64,000 bases of DNA from Flavobacterium sp. Root186 (lineage in GTDB: Bacteria > Bacteroidota > Bacteroidia > Flavobacteriales > Flavobacteriaceae), in contig NZ_LMHW01000011.1 in the NCBI RefSeq assembly GCF_001428525.1, positions 1 through 64,000 of the forward strand, given 5' to 3'. This document shows, in pieces, positions 17,290 to 25,787 of the stretch. How positions within the stretch are numbered: the first letter of the stretch is position 1; the number at the start of each line of letters is the position of its first letter. The position numbers were made by a program, and so were the translations under genes. A model generated the notes under the pieces. That model ran no database searches. It was not told the DNA's origin and saw only the letters and a program-made list of their open reading frames with translations.

Positions 17290-18462
17290 ATGATAAAAAT
17301 GCAGCAAACCATGCGATGGTTCGGGCCAAACGACAAGGTAAGTTTGATCGACATTAAACAAGCCGGAGCAACAGCAATTGTAACCGCTTTGCACCAAATT
17401 CCGGTTGGCGATGTCTGGACAATTGCTGATATAAAAGAAAGACAGGAAATCATTCGAAATTACGGACTGGAATGGACTGTGGTTGAAAGTCTTCCGGTTC
17501 ACGAAGAAATAAAACGAGCCATTGGAAATTATCTGCAATACATCGAAAATTATAAAATCAGTTTGCGAAATCTGGCAGAATGCGGAATCAAAATCATCAC
17601 TTACAATTTCATGCCGATTTTGGACTGGGTAAGAACCAATCATAATTTTATCAACGAAGACGGAAGCAGAGCTTTGCTATACAATCAGGATGCGTTTACC
17701 TATTTTGATATGTTTCTTTTGAAAAGACCGAATTCGGAAAACGATTATTCGGATACTGAAAAAGAAAAAGCATTGCAATTTGGAAATCAGTTATCTGTAG
17801 AAGAAAAAGCATTATTGTTCAAAAATGTTTTATTGGGATTGCCGGGAAGTAAAATCAATTTTACGGCAGAACAGATTTTGTCTCTTTTAGAAAATTATGC
17901 TGAAATCGACAATCAAAAGCTAAGAGAAAATCTGATTTATTTTTTATCAGAAGTGACTCCAATTGCAGAAGAAATAGGGGCAAAACTAGCCATTCATCCA
18001 GATGATCCGCCGTTTTCGGTTTTAGGTCTTCCCAGAATCGTTTCTTCAGAAGCCGATTTGAAAGCTATTTTCAGCGCCGTTCCGTCAACAGCCAACGGAT
18101 TATGTTATTGCACAGGTTCATTAAGTGCTGAACCGAAAAATAATTTGGAGAAAATTATAGACGATTTTGGTGACCGAATTCACTTTTTGCATCTTCGAAA
18201 TACCATCCGCGAAAGCGAAACCATTTTTAGGGAATCGGAACATTTAAATGGTGATGTTAAAATGGAAGTTATTCTTGAGAAATTATTGTTGTTAATGAAC
18301 AAAACAAAAATAAGTCTGCCCATGCGTCCCGATCATGGTTTTCTTCATAGAGTTGATGAAGAAACAGAAACGTATCCAGGTTATTCTTTGACAGGAAGAC
18401 TGAAAGGTTTGGCTGAGTTAAGAGGTTTGGAAATAGGGATTGCTTATAAATTGAATTTGTAA
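17290..18462 (+). CDS. uxuA: Mannonate dehydratase
   Basis: This 390-residue TIM-barrel enzyme has UxuA-family marks: the start MQQTMRWFGPNDKVSL, the early GA(T)AIVTALHQIP, the metal-site segment AIHPDDPPFSVLGLPRIVS, LCYCTGSL, HFLHLRNT and the end MRPDHGFLHRVDEE. It dehydrates D-mannonate to 2-keto-3-deoxygluconate with a divalent metal. It has no signal peptide, so it is cytosolic. It is the last gene of the GH67-SDR-uxuA group. Later steps (KDG kinase, KDPG aldolase) and glucuronate isomerase are not in the window. Confidence 0.95.
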   Translation: MIKMQQTMRWFGPNDKVSLIDIKQAGATAIVTALHQIPVGDVWTIADIKERQEIIRNYGLEWTVVESLPVHEEIKRAIGNYLQYIENYKISLRNLAECGIKIITYNFMPILDWVRTNHNFINEDGSRALLYNQDAFTYFDMFLLKRPNSENDYSDTEKEKALQFGNQLSVEEKALLFKNVLLGLPGSKINFTAEQILSLLENYAEIDNQKLRENLIYFLSEVTPIAEEIGAKLAIHPDDPPFSVLGLPRIVSSEADLKAIFSAVPSTANGLCYCTGSLSAEPKNNLEKIIDDFGDRIHFLHLRNTIRESETIFRESEHLNGDVKMEVILEKLLLLMNKTKISLPMRPDHGFLHRVDEETETYPGYSLTGRLKGLAELRGLEIGIAYKLNL

Positions 18463-18502
18463 TTATTTTAGAGATTGCAAAAGTGTTTAGTGCCGAGAAT
18501 TT

Positions 18503-18582
18503 CTCGCAAAGACGCCAAGTCGCCAAGTTTTATTGAAAAACTTTAAAAAAAAAGAAACTTAGCGACTTGGCGTCTTTGCGAG
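18503..18582. repeat. Long inverted repeat between uxuA and GH115
   Basis: A 27-bp arm (18503-18529, starting CTCGCAAAGACGCCAAG) is almost perfectly complementary to 18556-18582 (ending CTTGGCGTCTTTGCGAG). The transcript would form a long hairpin. It is not followed by a clear T-run. Confidence 0.85.
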
Positions 18583-18620
18583 ATTAAAAAGAATAGATTA
18601 AATAAAAAGTTTGTAACGCT

Positions 18621-21491
18621 ATGTATTCAAAAATTAAAACTTCATACCTAATTCTATTGCTTTTCCTAATCGGATTAAGCACAAATTCGTATTCCATAAA
18701 TCCAGAGAAATATATAGTTAATCAGGCTTCCGACGAAAACTTTCCTTTGGTTTCAAAAGGAAAAACGGCTGCAATTTTAGTCAGCGCAAATGATTTTTTG
18801 GGCGTTTTAAAAGTGGCAGGACATTTAGAAAATGATATTTTTCAGGTTTCAGATTTACATCCCAAAAGAGTAAATACCATTTCAGAAGCTCAGGATTTTG
18901 TTGTAATTATAGGAACACTCGGAAAAAGCGAAATCATCGATCAATTGGCAAAAGAGGGAAAAATTGATGCGAATCAGCTTCAGGGAAAATGGGAAAAATT
19001 CACCTCGCAAATTGTCGAAAATCCGTTTAAAGGAATCAAAAAAGCGCTGGTAATTGCGGGTTCGGATAAAAGAGGAACGATTTACGGAATCTATGATTTA
19101 TCAAATCAAATTGGCGTTTCGCCTTGGTATTTTTGGGCTGATGTTCCAGTGAAAAAACAATCAGAATTACATGTTTTGCCTGGAATTCATTCGCAAGGAG
19201 AACCAAAAGTAAAATACAGGGGGATTTTTATAAACGATGAAGCGCCTGCTTTATCTGGCTGGGCTTTTGAAAAATTCGGCGGATTCAATTCGAAATTCTA
19301 TGATAAAGTTTTTGAATTAATGCTGCGAATGAAAGGCAATTATTTATGGCCGGCAATGTGGGGCAGAATGTTTTATGTCGAAGATCCGCAAAATGCTGTT
19401 TTAGCCGATGAATACGGAATTGTGATGGGAACTTCTCATCACGAACCGTTGACGAGAGCACATGCCGAATGGGGAAAAGCAAACGGAAAATGGGATTTTA
19501 ATACCAATTCTGAAAACTTGATAAATTTTTGGAAAGACGGAATCAAAAGGATGGGAAATAAAGAAACCATTGTTACAGTTGGAATGCGTGGCGACGGCGA
19601 TGAGCCTATGACTGAAGGAACTGCCATTGATTTATTAGAAAATATCGTAAAAACCCAAAGGAATATCATTGCAGAAGTTACTAAAAAACCGGCAGAAGAA
19701 ACACCTCAAATGTGGGCGCTTTACAAAGAAGTTCAGGATTATTATGACAAAGGAATGACGGTTCCTGATGATATTACGCTTTTGCTGTGCGATGATAATT
19801 GGGGAAATATCCGAAAACTGCCGGAACTCGATTCAAAACCAAGAAAAGGCGGTTACGGAATTTATTACCATTACGATTATGTTGGCGGGCCAAGAAATTA
19901 CAAATGGATCAACACGAACCAAATTGAACGTGTTTGGGAACAAATGGATTTAGCGTATCAATACGGCGTCGATAAAATTTGGATTGTAAATGTGGGTGAT
20001 ATCAAACCAATGGAATTTCCAATTGAGTTTTTTCTTGACATGGCGTGGAATCCTGAAAAGTTCAATGCTGGAAATTTAAACCAATATTATGTGAATTGGG
20101 CGAAAGAAAATTTTGATGATCAATACACAAATGATATTGCCGAAATTTTAAAATTATATACCAAATACAATTCTCGAAGAAAACCCGAATTACTCGATGC
20201 TAAAACTTATAGCATTACTAATTATAATGAAGCGGAAAGAGTTGTTGCGGATTATCAGAAACTGGTTGAAAAAGCGAATTCAATAAATGAAAAACTGAAA
20301 CCGGAATACAAAGATGCTTTTTATCAGCTGGTTTTGTTTCCGGTTTTGGCAAGTTCGAATTTAAATGAATTGTACATCGCAACTGCTAAAAATCAGTTAT
20401 ATGCAAGTCAAGGAAGGGCTTCGGCCAATGTATATGCTGAAAAAGTAAAAGAATTATTTAAAAAAGATAGTTTGTTGACAAATTATTACCATACCCAATT
20501 AGCAAATGGCAAATGGAATCATATGATGTCGCAAACGCATATTGGTTATGATAATTGGCAGCAGCCGGATAAAAATGTTATTCCAAAAACCAAGCTTGTT
20601 TTTTATGATACTGCAGAAAATCCCGGAATTATGGTCGAAGGCAGTGATGAGATTTATGATTCAAATAATACAAAAATAATTGTTTTGCCGGATTTTAGTT
20701 CTCTTGAAAACAAATCTTCTTATATCAATTTATGCAATAGAGGAGTAAAATCTTTTCAATTAAAAGTTGAGAATAAAAACAATTGGATTTTATTTTCTTT
20801 TACTAAAGGAACAATTCACGCAGAACAAAAAATTATAGTAAATATCGACTGGAAAAAAGCTCCAAAAGGAATAACCAAAACTCAGTTTACAATTTCAGCT
20901 GGTGATAAAAAGTATAAAGTTGAGCTAAATACCAATAATATTGATTTAAGTAAAGTTCAGGGTTTTGTTGAAAACAACGGTTATATTTCGATCGAAGCTC
21001 AAAATTATTCAAAAGTAATAAATTCTAATCTGGTAAAATGGACTACAATTTCGAATATCGGAAGAACAGAATCTGGCGTTACTTTAAAACCTTCGAATAT
21101 AAAAAGTATTGAAATCTCAGAACAATCTCCGAGGTTAGAATATGACGTTCATTTTTTTAGCAAAGGAAATATAAAAGTACACGCTTATTTTTCGCCAACT
21201 ATAAATTTTACGATTCGTGACGGCTTGAAATACGGAATTGCTTTTGATGATGAAAAGCCTCAAATAATCAATTTTAATCAGGATAATGCAGAGAAAAACT
21301 GGGCTGAATCTGTCTCAAATAATATCAAAATAATAACATCATCGCATAAAATTAAAAACTCAGGAAATCATGTTTTGAAAATTTACGGAATTGATTCAGC
21401 TTTAGTGCTCCAAAAGATTGTTGTTGAGACTGAAGAAGGTAAATTATTGGAGTCGTATTTAGGCCCGCCGGAGAGTTTTAGAAAAAAGTAA
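18621..21491 (+). CDS. GH115 alpha-(4-O-methyl)-glucuronidase
   Basis: This 956-residue secreted enzyme has a signal peptide (SYLILLLFLIGLSTNSYS). GH115 cleaves glucuronic acid from internal as well as terminal xylose units, complementing GH67. Conserved family stretches are KYRGIFINDEAP, GFNSKFYDKVFELMLRMKGNYLWPAMW, GTSHHEPLTRAH, VTVGMRGDGDEPM and LLLCDDNWGNIRKLP, followed by YYHYDYVGGPRNYKW. A helical segment and C-terminal beta-domains follow (about 650-956), as in known GH115 structures. It is separated from uxuA by an inverted repeat and from the GH10 gene by small hairpins. It may share the upstream transcript. Confidence 0.95.
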   Translation: MYSKIKTSYLILLLFLIGLSTNSYSINPEKYIVNQASDENFPLVSKGKTAAILVSANDFLGVLKVAGHLENDIFQVSDLHPKRVNTISEAQDFVVIIGTLGKSEIIDQLAKEGKIDANQLQGKWEKFTSQIVENPFKGIKKALVIAGSDKRGTIYGIYDLSNQIGVSPWYFWADVPVKKQSELHVLPGIHSQGEPKVKYRGIFINDEAPALSGWAFEKFGGFNSKFYDKVFELMLRMKGNYLWPAMWGRMFYVEDPQNAVLADEYGIVMGTSHHEPLTRAHAEWGKANGKWDFNTNSENLINFWKDGIKRMGNKETIVTVGMRGDGDEPMTEGTAIDLLENIVKTQRNIIAEVTKKPAEETPQMWALYKEVQDYYDKGMTVPDDITLLLCDDNWGNIRKLPELDSKPRKGGYGIYYHYDYVGGPRNYKWINTNQIERVWEQMDLAYQYGVDKIWIVNVGDIKPMEFPIEFFLDMAWNPEKFNAGNLNQYYVNWAKENFDDQYTNDIAEILKLYTKYNSRRKPELLDAKTYSITNYNEAERVVADYQKLVEKANSINEKLKPEYKDAFYQLVLFPVLASSNLNELYIATAKNQLYASQGRASANVYAEKVKELFKKDSLLTNYYHTQLANGKWNHMMSQTHIGYDNWQQPDKNVIPKTKLVFYDTAENPGIMVEGSDEIYDSNNTKIIVLPDFSSLENKSSYINLCNRGVKSFQLKVENKNNWILFSFTKGTIHAEQKIIVNIDWKKAPKGITKTQFTISAGDKKYKVELNTNNIDLSKVQGFVENNGYISIEAQNYSKVINSNLVKWTTISNIGRTESGVTLKPSNIKSIEISEQSPRLEYDVHFFSKGNIKVHAYFSPTINFTIRDGLKYGIAFDDEKPQIINFNQDNAEKNWAESVSNNIKIITSSHKIKNSGNHVLKIYGIDSALVLQKIVVETEEGKLLESYLGPPESFRKK

Positions 21492-21502
21492 TTACGTTCT
21501 GT

Positions 21503-21594
21503 TTGTCATTCCTCGTTCCTCGGAATGACAAGATTGGGAATAAATCATTCTGATTGTAAACCTGACAGGTTTTAAAAGACTGTAAGGTTTACAA
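21503..21594. repeat. Two short intergenic hairpins (repeat-family type)
   Basis: TTGTCATTCC / GGAATGACAA (21503-21531) and TTGTAAACCTGACAG / CTGTAAGGTTTACAA (21554-21594) are two hairpins between GH115 and GH10. Related sequences occur at other gene junctions of the window (around 30045, 22907 and 62005). Confidence 0.75.
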
Positions 21595-21653
21595 TGAGAA
21601 AACTATGTTTCTATGTGTTAAAAAAAAACTATTAACTATTAAACCAAAAATAT

Positions 21654-22763
21654 ATGAAATTTATTAAATCTTATTTGTTTGCCGTCACAACTTTGCTGGC
21701 CGTAAGCTGTACATCGCAAAAAGAAACCGCTTCATTAAAAGACGTTTACAAAAATGACTTCTATATCGGTACAGCTTTAAGCGCAGACCAAATTGAAGAA
21801 AAAGACAAAAAAGTAGATTCATTGATTAAGAAAGAATTTAATGCAATCACGCCAGAAAACATCATGAAATCGATGTTCACGCATCCGCAAAAAGACAAGT
21901 ATGATTTCGCTTTATCAGACAAATTTGTGGCTTACGGCGAAAAGAATAAAATGTTCATTCACGGACATACTTTGATATGGCACAGTCAATTAGCGCCGTG
22001 GATGGAAAAAATTGCAGATAGTACCGAAATGAAAGCTTTTATGAAAGATCATATTACGACGATTGTTTCAAAATACAAAGGGAGAATCAATTCGTGGGAT
22101 GTGGTAAACGAAGCTTTAAATGATGATGGAACTTTGAGACAATCCGTTTTTTTGAAAACGCTTGGCGAAAAATATCTTGTAGATGCTTTTAAACTGGCAG
22201 AAAAAGCCGATCCAAAAGCCGAGTTGTATTACAATGATTATAATATCGAAGAACCTGCAAAAAGGGCAGGAGCAATCGCTTTAATCAAAAAAATAAAAGC
22301 TGAAGGAGGAAAAGTAGACGGAGTTGGTATTCAGGGACATTGGAGATTGCAAAGCCCATCGATTGAAGAAATTGAAAAAAGTATTTTGGAATATTCGGCT
22401 TTAGGAATTAAAGTAGCTTTTACAGAATTGGATATCACAGTTTTACCAAATCCGTGGGATTTAAAAGGCGCCGATGTCAATCAGAATTTTGAAGGGAGTG
22501 CCAAGATGAATCCATATCCTGAAAAACTGCCGGATTCAGTTCAGACTCAATTGGCAGAACGTTACGCATCGATTTTTAAATTATTTTTAAGACATAAAGA
22601 CAAAATCAGCAGAGTTACTTTTTGGGGAGTTCACGATGGACAATCGTGGCTAAATGACTGGCCGATAAAAGGAAGAACGAATTATCCGCTTCCATTTGAT
22701 GCAGCTTTAAGACATAAACAAGCCTATGATGGTATTTTAAAGTTGAAGAAAACGGAAGAATAA
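21654..22763 (+). CDS. GH10 endo-1,4-beta-xylanase, lipoprotein
   Basis: This 369-residue single-domain GH10 has a lipobox at Cys19 (LLAVSC). The substrate cleft motif HGHTLIWHSQ lies near 103-112. The acid/base Glu153 is in SWDVVNEALNDDG, and the nucleophile Glu258 is in VAFTELDITVLP. TFWGVHDGQSWLNDWP closes the barrel. It hydrolyses internal xylan or xylo-oligosaccharide bonds. As a small lipoprotein without CBM it would suit periplasmic processing of oligosaccharides brought in by SusCD. The larger GH10 at 37667 looks like the surface enzyme. Two operator-like sites and a promoter follow it. Confidence 0.96.
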   Translation: MKFIKSYLFAVTTLLAVSCTSQKETASLKDVYKNDFYIGTALSADQIEEKDKKVDSLIKKEFNAITPENIMKSMFTHPQKDKYDFALSDKFVAYGEKNKMFIHGHTLIWHSQLAPWMEKIADSTEMKAFMKDHITTIVSKYKGRINSWDVVNEALNDDGTLRQSVFLKTLGEKYLVDAFKLAEKADPKAELYYNDYNIEEPAKRAGAIALIKKIKAEGGKVDGVGIQGHWRLQSPSIEEIEKSILEYSALGIKVAFTELDITVLPNPWDLKGADVNQNFEGSAKMNPYPEKLPDSVQTQLAERYASIFKLFLRHKDKISRVTFWGVHDGQSWLNDWPIKGRTNYPLPFDAALRHKQAYDGILKLKKTEE

Positions 22764-22798
22764 CGAGTTAAATGAGTTTTGAATTAAAATATTATTAA

Positions 22799-22808
22799 CA
22801 ATCGGTTG
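22799..22808 (-). promoter_or_regulatory. CAACCGATTG operator copy 2 (complementary orientation)
   Basis: CAATCGGTTG, extended to ACAATCGGTTGT, lies 37 bp upstream of the -33 element of the symporter promoter. It is 78 bp (centre to centre) from the next copy, a spacing that would permit looping by a tetrameric LacI-type repressor. Confidence 0.65.
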
Positions 22809-22844
22809 TTTTTAAAAATATTCTTGAAATAAAGTAAAGTAAAT

Positions 22845-22874
22845 TTGCATAATATGTTTTTTTGCATAATTTTA
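22845..22874 (+). promoter_or_regulatory. Promoter of the symporter-GH43 operon
   Basis: TTG at 22845-22847 is followed, after exactly 19 bp, by TAATTTTA (22867-22874), one mismatch from TAnnTTTG. An operator copy begins 3 bp downstream, over the expected start site. Confidence 0.6.
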
Positions 22875-22876
22875 CA

Positions 22877-22886
22877 CAACCGATTG
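22877..22886 (+). promoter_or_regulatory. CAACCGATTG operator copy 3
   Basis: ACAACCGATTGT lies directly downstream of the -7 element of the symporter promoter, where a bound repressor would block initiation. Confidence 0.68.
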
Positions 22887-22906
22887 TTTTAATCACAATT
22901 CGCTTT

Positions 22907-22995
22907 CCTGTAAGGTTTCCAAAAACCTTGCAGGTATATTTGAGAAGTATTGCAAAAACAATTTTAAACCTACAAGGTTTTTGGAAACCCTGTAG
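22907..22995. repeat. Paired hairpins in the symporter leader
   Basis: CCTGTAAGGTTTCC..AAAACCTTGCAGG (22907-22933) and a second hairpin at 22969-22995 are each self-complementary. They are also inverted copies of each other, so the leader could fold as two hairpins or one long one. The AAGGTTT..AAACCTT unit recurs near 62005. Confidence 0.75.
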
Positions 22996-23032
22996 AAATA
23001 AGAACTAACCCAAAATAACCACAAACCATAAA

Positions 23033-24466
23033 ATGAATAACCTTTCACAAAAATTATCCATCAAAGAAAAAATTGGATACAGCTTAGGAGACTTGGCAGC
23101 CAATTTAGTTTTTCAAACTTTGATGACGTATCTGGCTTACTTTTATACTGATATTTACGGATTATCGCCAACAGATTCTTCTATCATCATGCTGATTGTT
23201 GGTTTAGTTGCGGCTTTTATTTTCAATCCTATTATTGGCGTCTTAGCAGACAGAACCAGTACCAAATGGGGAAAATTCAGACCGTGGATTTTGGCAACCG
23301 CAATTCCGCTTGGAGTAGTGGCGTTGTTAGCATTTTCAACTCCTGATTTCTCTTATAAAGGAAAAGTAATTTATGCCGTTGTAACTTATACTTTATTATT
23401 GCTTTTTTATGCCGGAAATAATCTGCCATATTCTGCTTTAAGTGGTGTAATTACAGGCGATATGTCCGAGAGAAACAGTATGTCGTCATATCGTTTTGTG
23501 GCCGTTATGTTTGCGCAGTTTTTTGTTCAGGTTTTTATGCTCGGAATTATAAAAAGTGCCGGAAACGGAGACAAAGCAATTGGTATTGAAAAGGTAATGA
23601 CGGTTCTGGCAATTATTGGAACGATCATGCTTTTAATTACATTTTTGACCACAAAAGAAAGAATCATCCCGAAGCCGGAACAAAAATCAAGTGTAAAAGA
23701 AGATTTAAGCGATTTGGTAAAAAACAGACCGTGGGTAATCATGCTTTCACTTACAACTTTGGTTTTTATTACACTGGCAATGAAAGGCGGTTCGTATGTG
23801 TATTACTTTGAAAATTATGTAGATAAAAAGCAATTGGCTCTTTTTATTCAGCCTATTTTAGATACTTTATCGAATATCGGACTAAATCATTTTGGAAATG
23901 ATCCCATTTCAGCCGGATTTGGATTGTTTAATGCGGGCGGTATTATTTTTATGATCGTTGGAATTACGTTGTCTAAAAACCTGGCAGATAAATACGGAAA
24001 ACGAAATGTATTCCGGTTGTTTTTATTCATTTCAACACTTTTTATTATCGCTTTCTATTTCTTTTCGCCAACATCAATCAGCTTAATATTTTTCTCCCAA
24101 ATTTTACACGGATTTTTCTACGGAATTACAATCCCAATTCTTTGGGCAATGATTGCTGATGTTGCCGATTATTCAGAATGGCTGAACAACCGCAGAGCCA
24201 CTGCAATTATTTTCTCTGCCATGATGGTAGGTTTAAAAGCCGGATTAAGTATTGGCGGCGCCTTAACAACATTGTTTTTAGGCTATTTCCATTACGCTCC
24301 AAATTCTGCTGTACAAACCGAAACGGCGATTAACGGAATCAAATTATTGGTCAGCATTTTTCCTGCAATTCCATTTTTAGTTGGAGCCGGATTGTTGTTT
24401 TTCTATAAAATCAATAAACAAATGGAGGTGCAGATTGAAACCGAATTAAAAGAAAGAAGAACTTAA
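23033..24466 (+). CDS. GPH-family sugar:cation symporter (MFS), likely xylo-oligosaccharide importer
   Basis: This 477-residue inner-membrane transporter has 12 predicted membrane segments. The glycoside-pentoside-hexuronide family start is present (KLSIKEKIGYSLGDLAANLVFQTLMTYLAYFYTDIYG), as are the loop motif ADRTSTKWGKFRPWIL and GDMSERNSMSSYRF. Relatives import pentosides, xylo-oligosaccharides or glucuronides with sodium or protons. The cytosolic GH43 gene follows after 23 bp, so imported xylobiose or xylotriose would be split inside the cell. Its promoter is bracketed by two operator-like sites. Substrate is inferred from context. Confidence 0.92.
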   Translation: MNNLSQKLSIKEKIGYSLGDLAANLVFQTLMTYLAYFYTDIYGLSPTDSSIIMLIVGLVAAFIFNPIIGVLADRTSTKWGKFRPWILATAIPLGVVALLAFSTPDFSYKGKVIYAVVTYTLLLLFYAGNNLPYSALSGVITGDMSERNSMSSYRFVAVMFAQFFVQVFMLGIIKSAGNGDKAIGIEKVMTVLAIIGTIMLLITFLTTKERIIPKPEQKSSVKEDLSDLVKNRPWVIMLSLTTLVFITLAMKGGSYVYYFENYVDKKQLALFIQPILDTLSNIGLNHFGNDPISAGFGLFNAGGIIFMIVGITLSKNLADKYGKRNVFRLFLFISTLFIIAFYFFSPTSISLIFFSQILHGFFYGITIPILWAMIADVADYSEWLNNRRATAIIFSAMMVGLKAGLSIGGALTTLFLGYFHYAPNSAVQTETAINGIKLLVSIFPAIPFLVGAGLLFFYKINKQMEVQIETELKERRT

Positions 24467-24489
24467 TTATTTAAAACCAAGATATTACT

Positions 24490-25524
24490 ATGCCTGAAGA
24501 TAGCATTGAACAAATTAATTTCGAGGAAATTAATGAACTGGCAATTTCAAAGCCTTTAGTTTCTCACATTTATACGGCCGATCCGTCGGCGCATGTATTT
24601 AATGGTAAAATTTATATTTATCCGTCGCATGACATTGATGCCGGAATTCCGTTTAACGATAACGGAGATCATTTTGGGATGGAAGATTACCACGTTTTTT
24701 CGATGGAAAGTATTTCATCAAAAGCGGTGGATAATGGTGTTGCGCTTCATGTAGATGATGTTGCCTGGGCCGAGAAGCAAATGTGGGCGCCAGATGCGGC
24801 GCATAAAGATGGAAAGTACTATTTGTATTTCCCTGCAAAACGTGCCAACGGAATTTTCCAAATTGGAGTTGCAGTGGGGGATTCTCCAGCAGGACCTTTC
24901 AAGCCGGAACCAGATGCAATAAAAGGAAGTTACAGTATCGATCCGGCGGTTTTTGAAGACGAAGATGGTAAACATTATATTTATTTTGGCGGAATCTGGG
25001 GCGGACAGCTGCAGAAATACAGAAACAATAAATATGATTCTGACAACGAAGAACCTTCTGGAAACGAACCCGCTTTAGGGCCAATTGTAGCGCTGCTTCG
25101 TGACGATATGCTGGAGCTTGCAGAAGATCCAAAAGAAATTAAAATTCTGGATGAAAATGGAGAAACTCTGTTAGCTGGGGATAATAGCCGTCGTTTTTTT
25201 GAAGCTTCATGGGTTCATAAATACAACGGAAAATATTATTTCTCGTATTCAACTGGAGATACGCATTTTATTTGTTATGCAATTGGTGATAATCCATATG
25301 GGCCGTTTACGTATCAGGGAAGAATTTTGAATCCGGTTGTAGGATGGACTTCGCATCATTCTATTTGTGAGGTTGAAAACGAATGGTACTTATTTTATCA
25401 CGATTCTAGTTTGTCAAAAGGCGTGACACATTTAAGAAGCATGAAAGTAACTAAAATTGATTATCTGGAAGATGGTTCGATTGTTACAATTGATCCGTAT
25501 GGAATAAGAAGATTAATAGATTAA
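24490..25524 (+). CDS. GH43 beta-xylosidase / arabinofuranosidase, cytosolic
   Basis: This 344-residue five-bladed propeller enzyme lacks a signal peptide. The general base Asp31 is in YTADPSAHVF, the pKa-modulating Asp is in YSIDPAVFEDEDGKHYIYFGG, and the acid Glu is in FFEASWVHKYNGKYYFSY. The length and motifs fit the GH43 subfamily 1-like bacterial xylosidases. It lies 23 bp after the symporter gene, which argues for intracellular release of xylose (and perhaps arabinose) for XylA and XylB. The mix of xylosidase and arabinosidase activity cannot be told from sequence. Confidence 0.93.
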   Translation: MPEDSIEQINFEEINELAISKPLVSHIYTADPSAHVFNGKIYIYPSHDIDAGIPFNDNGDHFGMEDYHVFSMESISSKAVDNGVALHVDDVAWAEKQMWAPDAAHKDGKYYLYFPAKRANGIFQIGVAVGDSPAGPFKPEPDAIKGSYSIDPAVFEDEDGKHYIYFGGIWGGQLQKYRNNKYDSDNEEPSGNEPALGPIVALLRDDMLELAEDPKEIKILDENGETLLAGDNSRRFFEASWVHKYNGKYYFSYSTGDTHFICYAIGDNPYGPFTYQGRILNPVVGWTSHHSICEVENEWYLFYHDSSLSKGVTHLRSMKVTKIDYLEDGSIVTIDPYGIRRLID

Positions 25525-25544
25525 AAAAATTTCATAAAAAAATA

Positions 25545-25554
25545 CAATCGGTTG
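25545..25554 (-). promoter_or_regulatory. CAACCGATTG operator copy 4 (complementary orientation)
   Basis: ACAATCGGTTGT lies 20 bp after the GH43 stop. A weak promoter can be read across it: TTG at 25552-25554, 21 bp, then TAAGGTTG at 25576-25583. That would start transcription at the structured RNA element and could feed into xylR. The promoter reading is tentative. Confidence 0.6.
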
Positions 25555-25587
25555 TGTGGGTTTTATTGTTTCTTGTAAGGTTGGTTT

Positions 25588-25675
25588 GCGTGAGGGATAG
25601 AAGTGGAAAGCCCACAGCCTGACGAAGGAAGTGCGAGGACTTGAAACGGATAGCCCGACCCGGAGGGGCACGCCC
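25588..25675 (+). ncRNA. Structured GC-rich RNA element, Flavo-1-like
   Basis: This GC-rich block stands out from its AT-rich surroundings. GCGTG at the 5' end pairs with CACGC at the 3' end. Inside are the hairpins GTGG-AAAGC-CCAC and AAGT-GCGAGG-ACTT and the purine-rich strings GAGGGATAG and ACGGATAGCCCGACCC. From memory this resembles the Flavo-1 conserved RNA motif of Flavobacteria, which has no known function, but I could not run a covariance search. It lies between operator copy 4 and the xylR start codon. The open frame that runs through it is not translated, judging by its codons. Confidence 0.6.
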
Positions 25676-25787
25676 AAAGTATTATTTTGAAGGGAATAAA
25701 AAGATAACAATTTTTAATGTAAAAGTATTTTTTTATAAAAGACAATTAATTACTTTAGCAAACCATAACAGAACGGAACAGAACGGT

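Noticed and set aside
25641..25787. N-terminal extension of the GntR regulator
   Set aside because: It translates the GC-rich structured element and AT-rich spacer, while the GntR domain begins just after the ATG at 25788.
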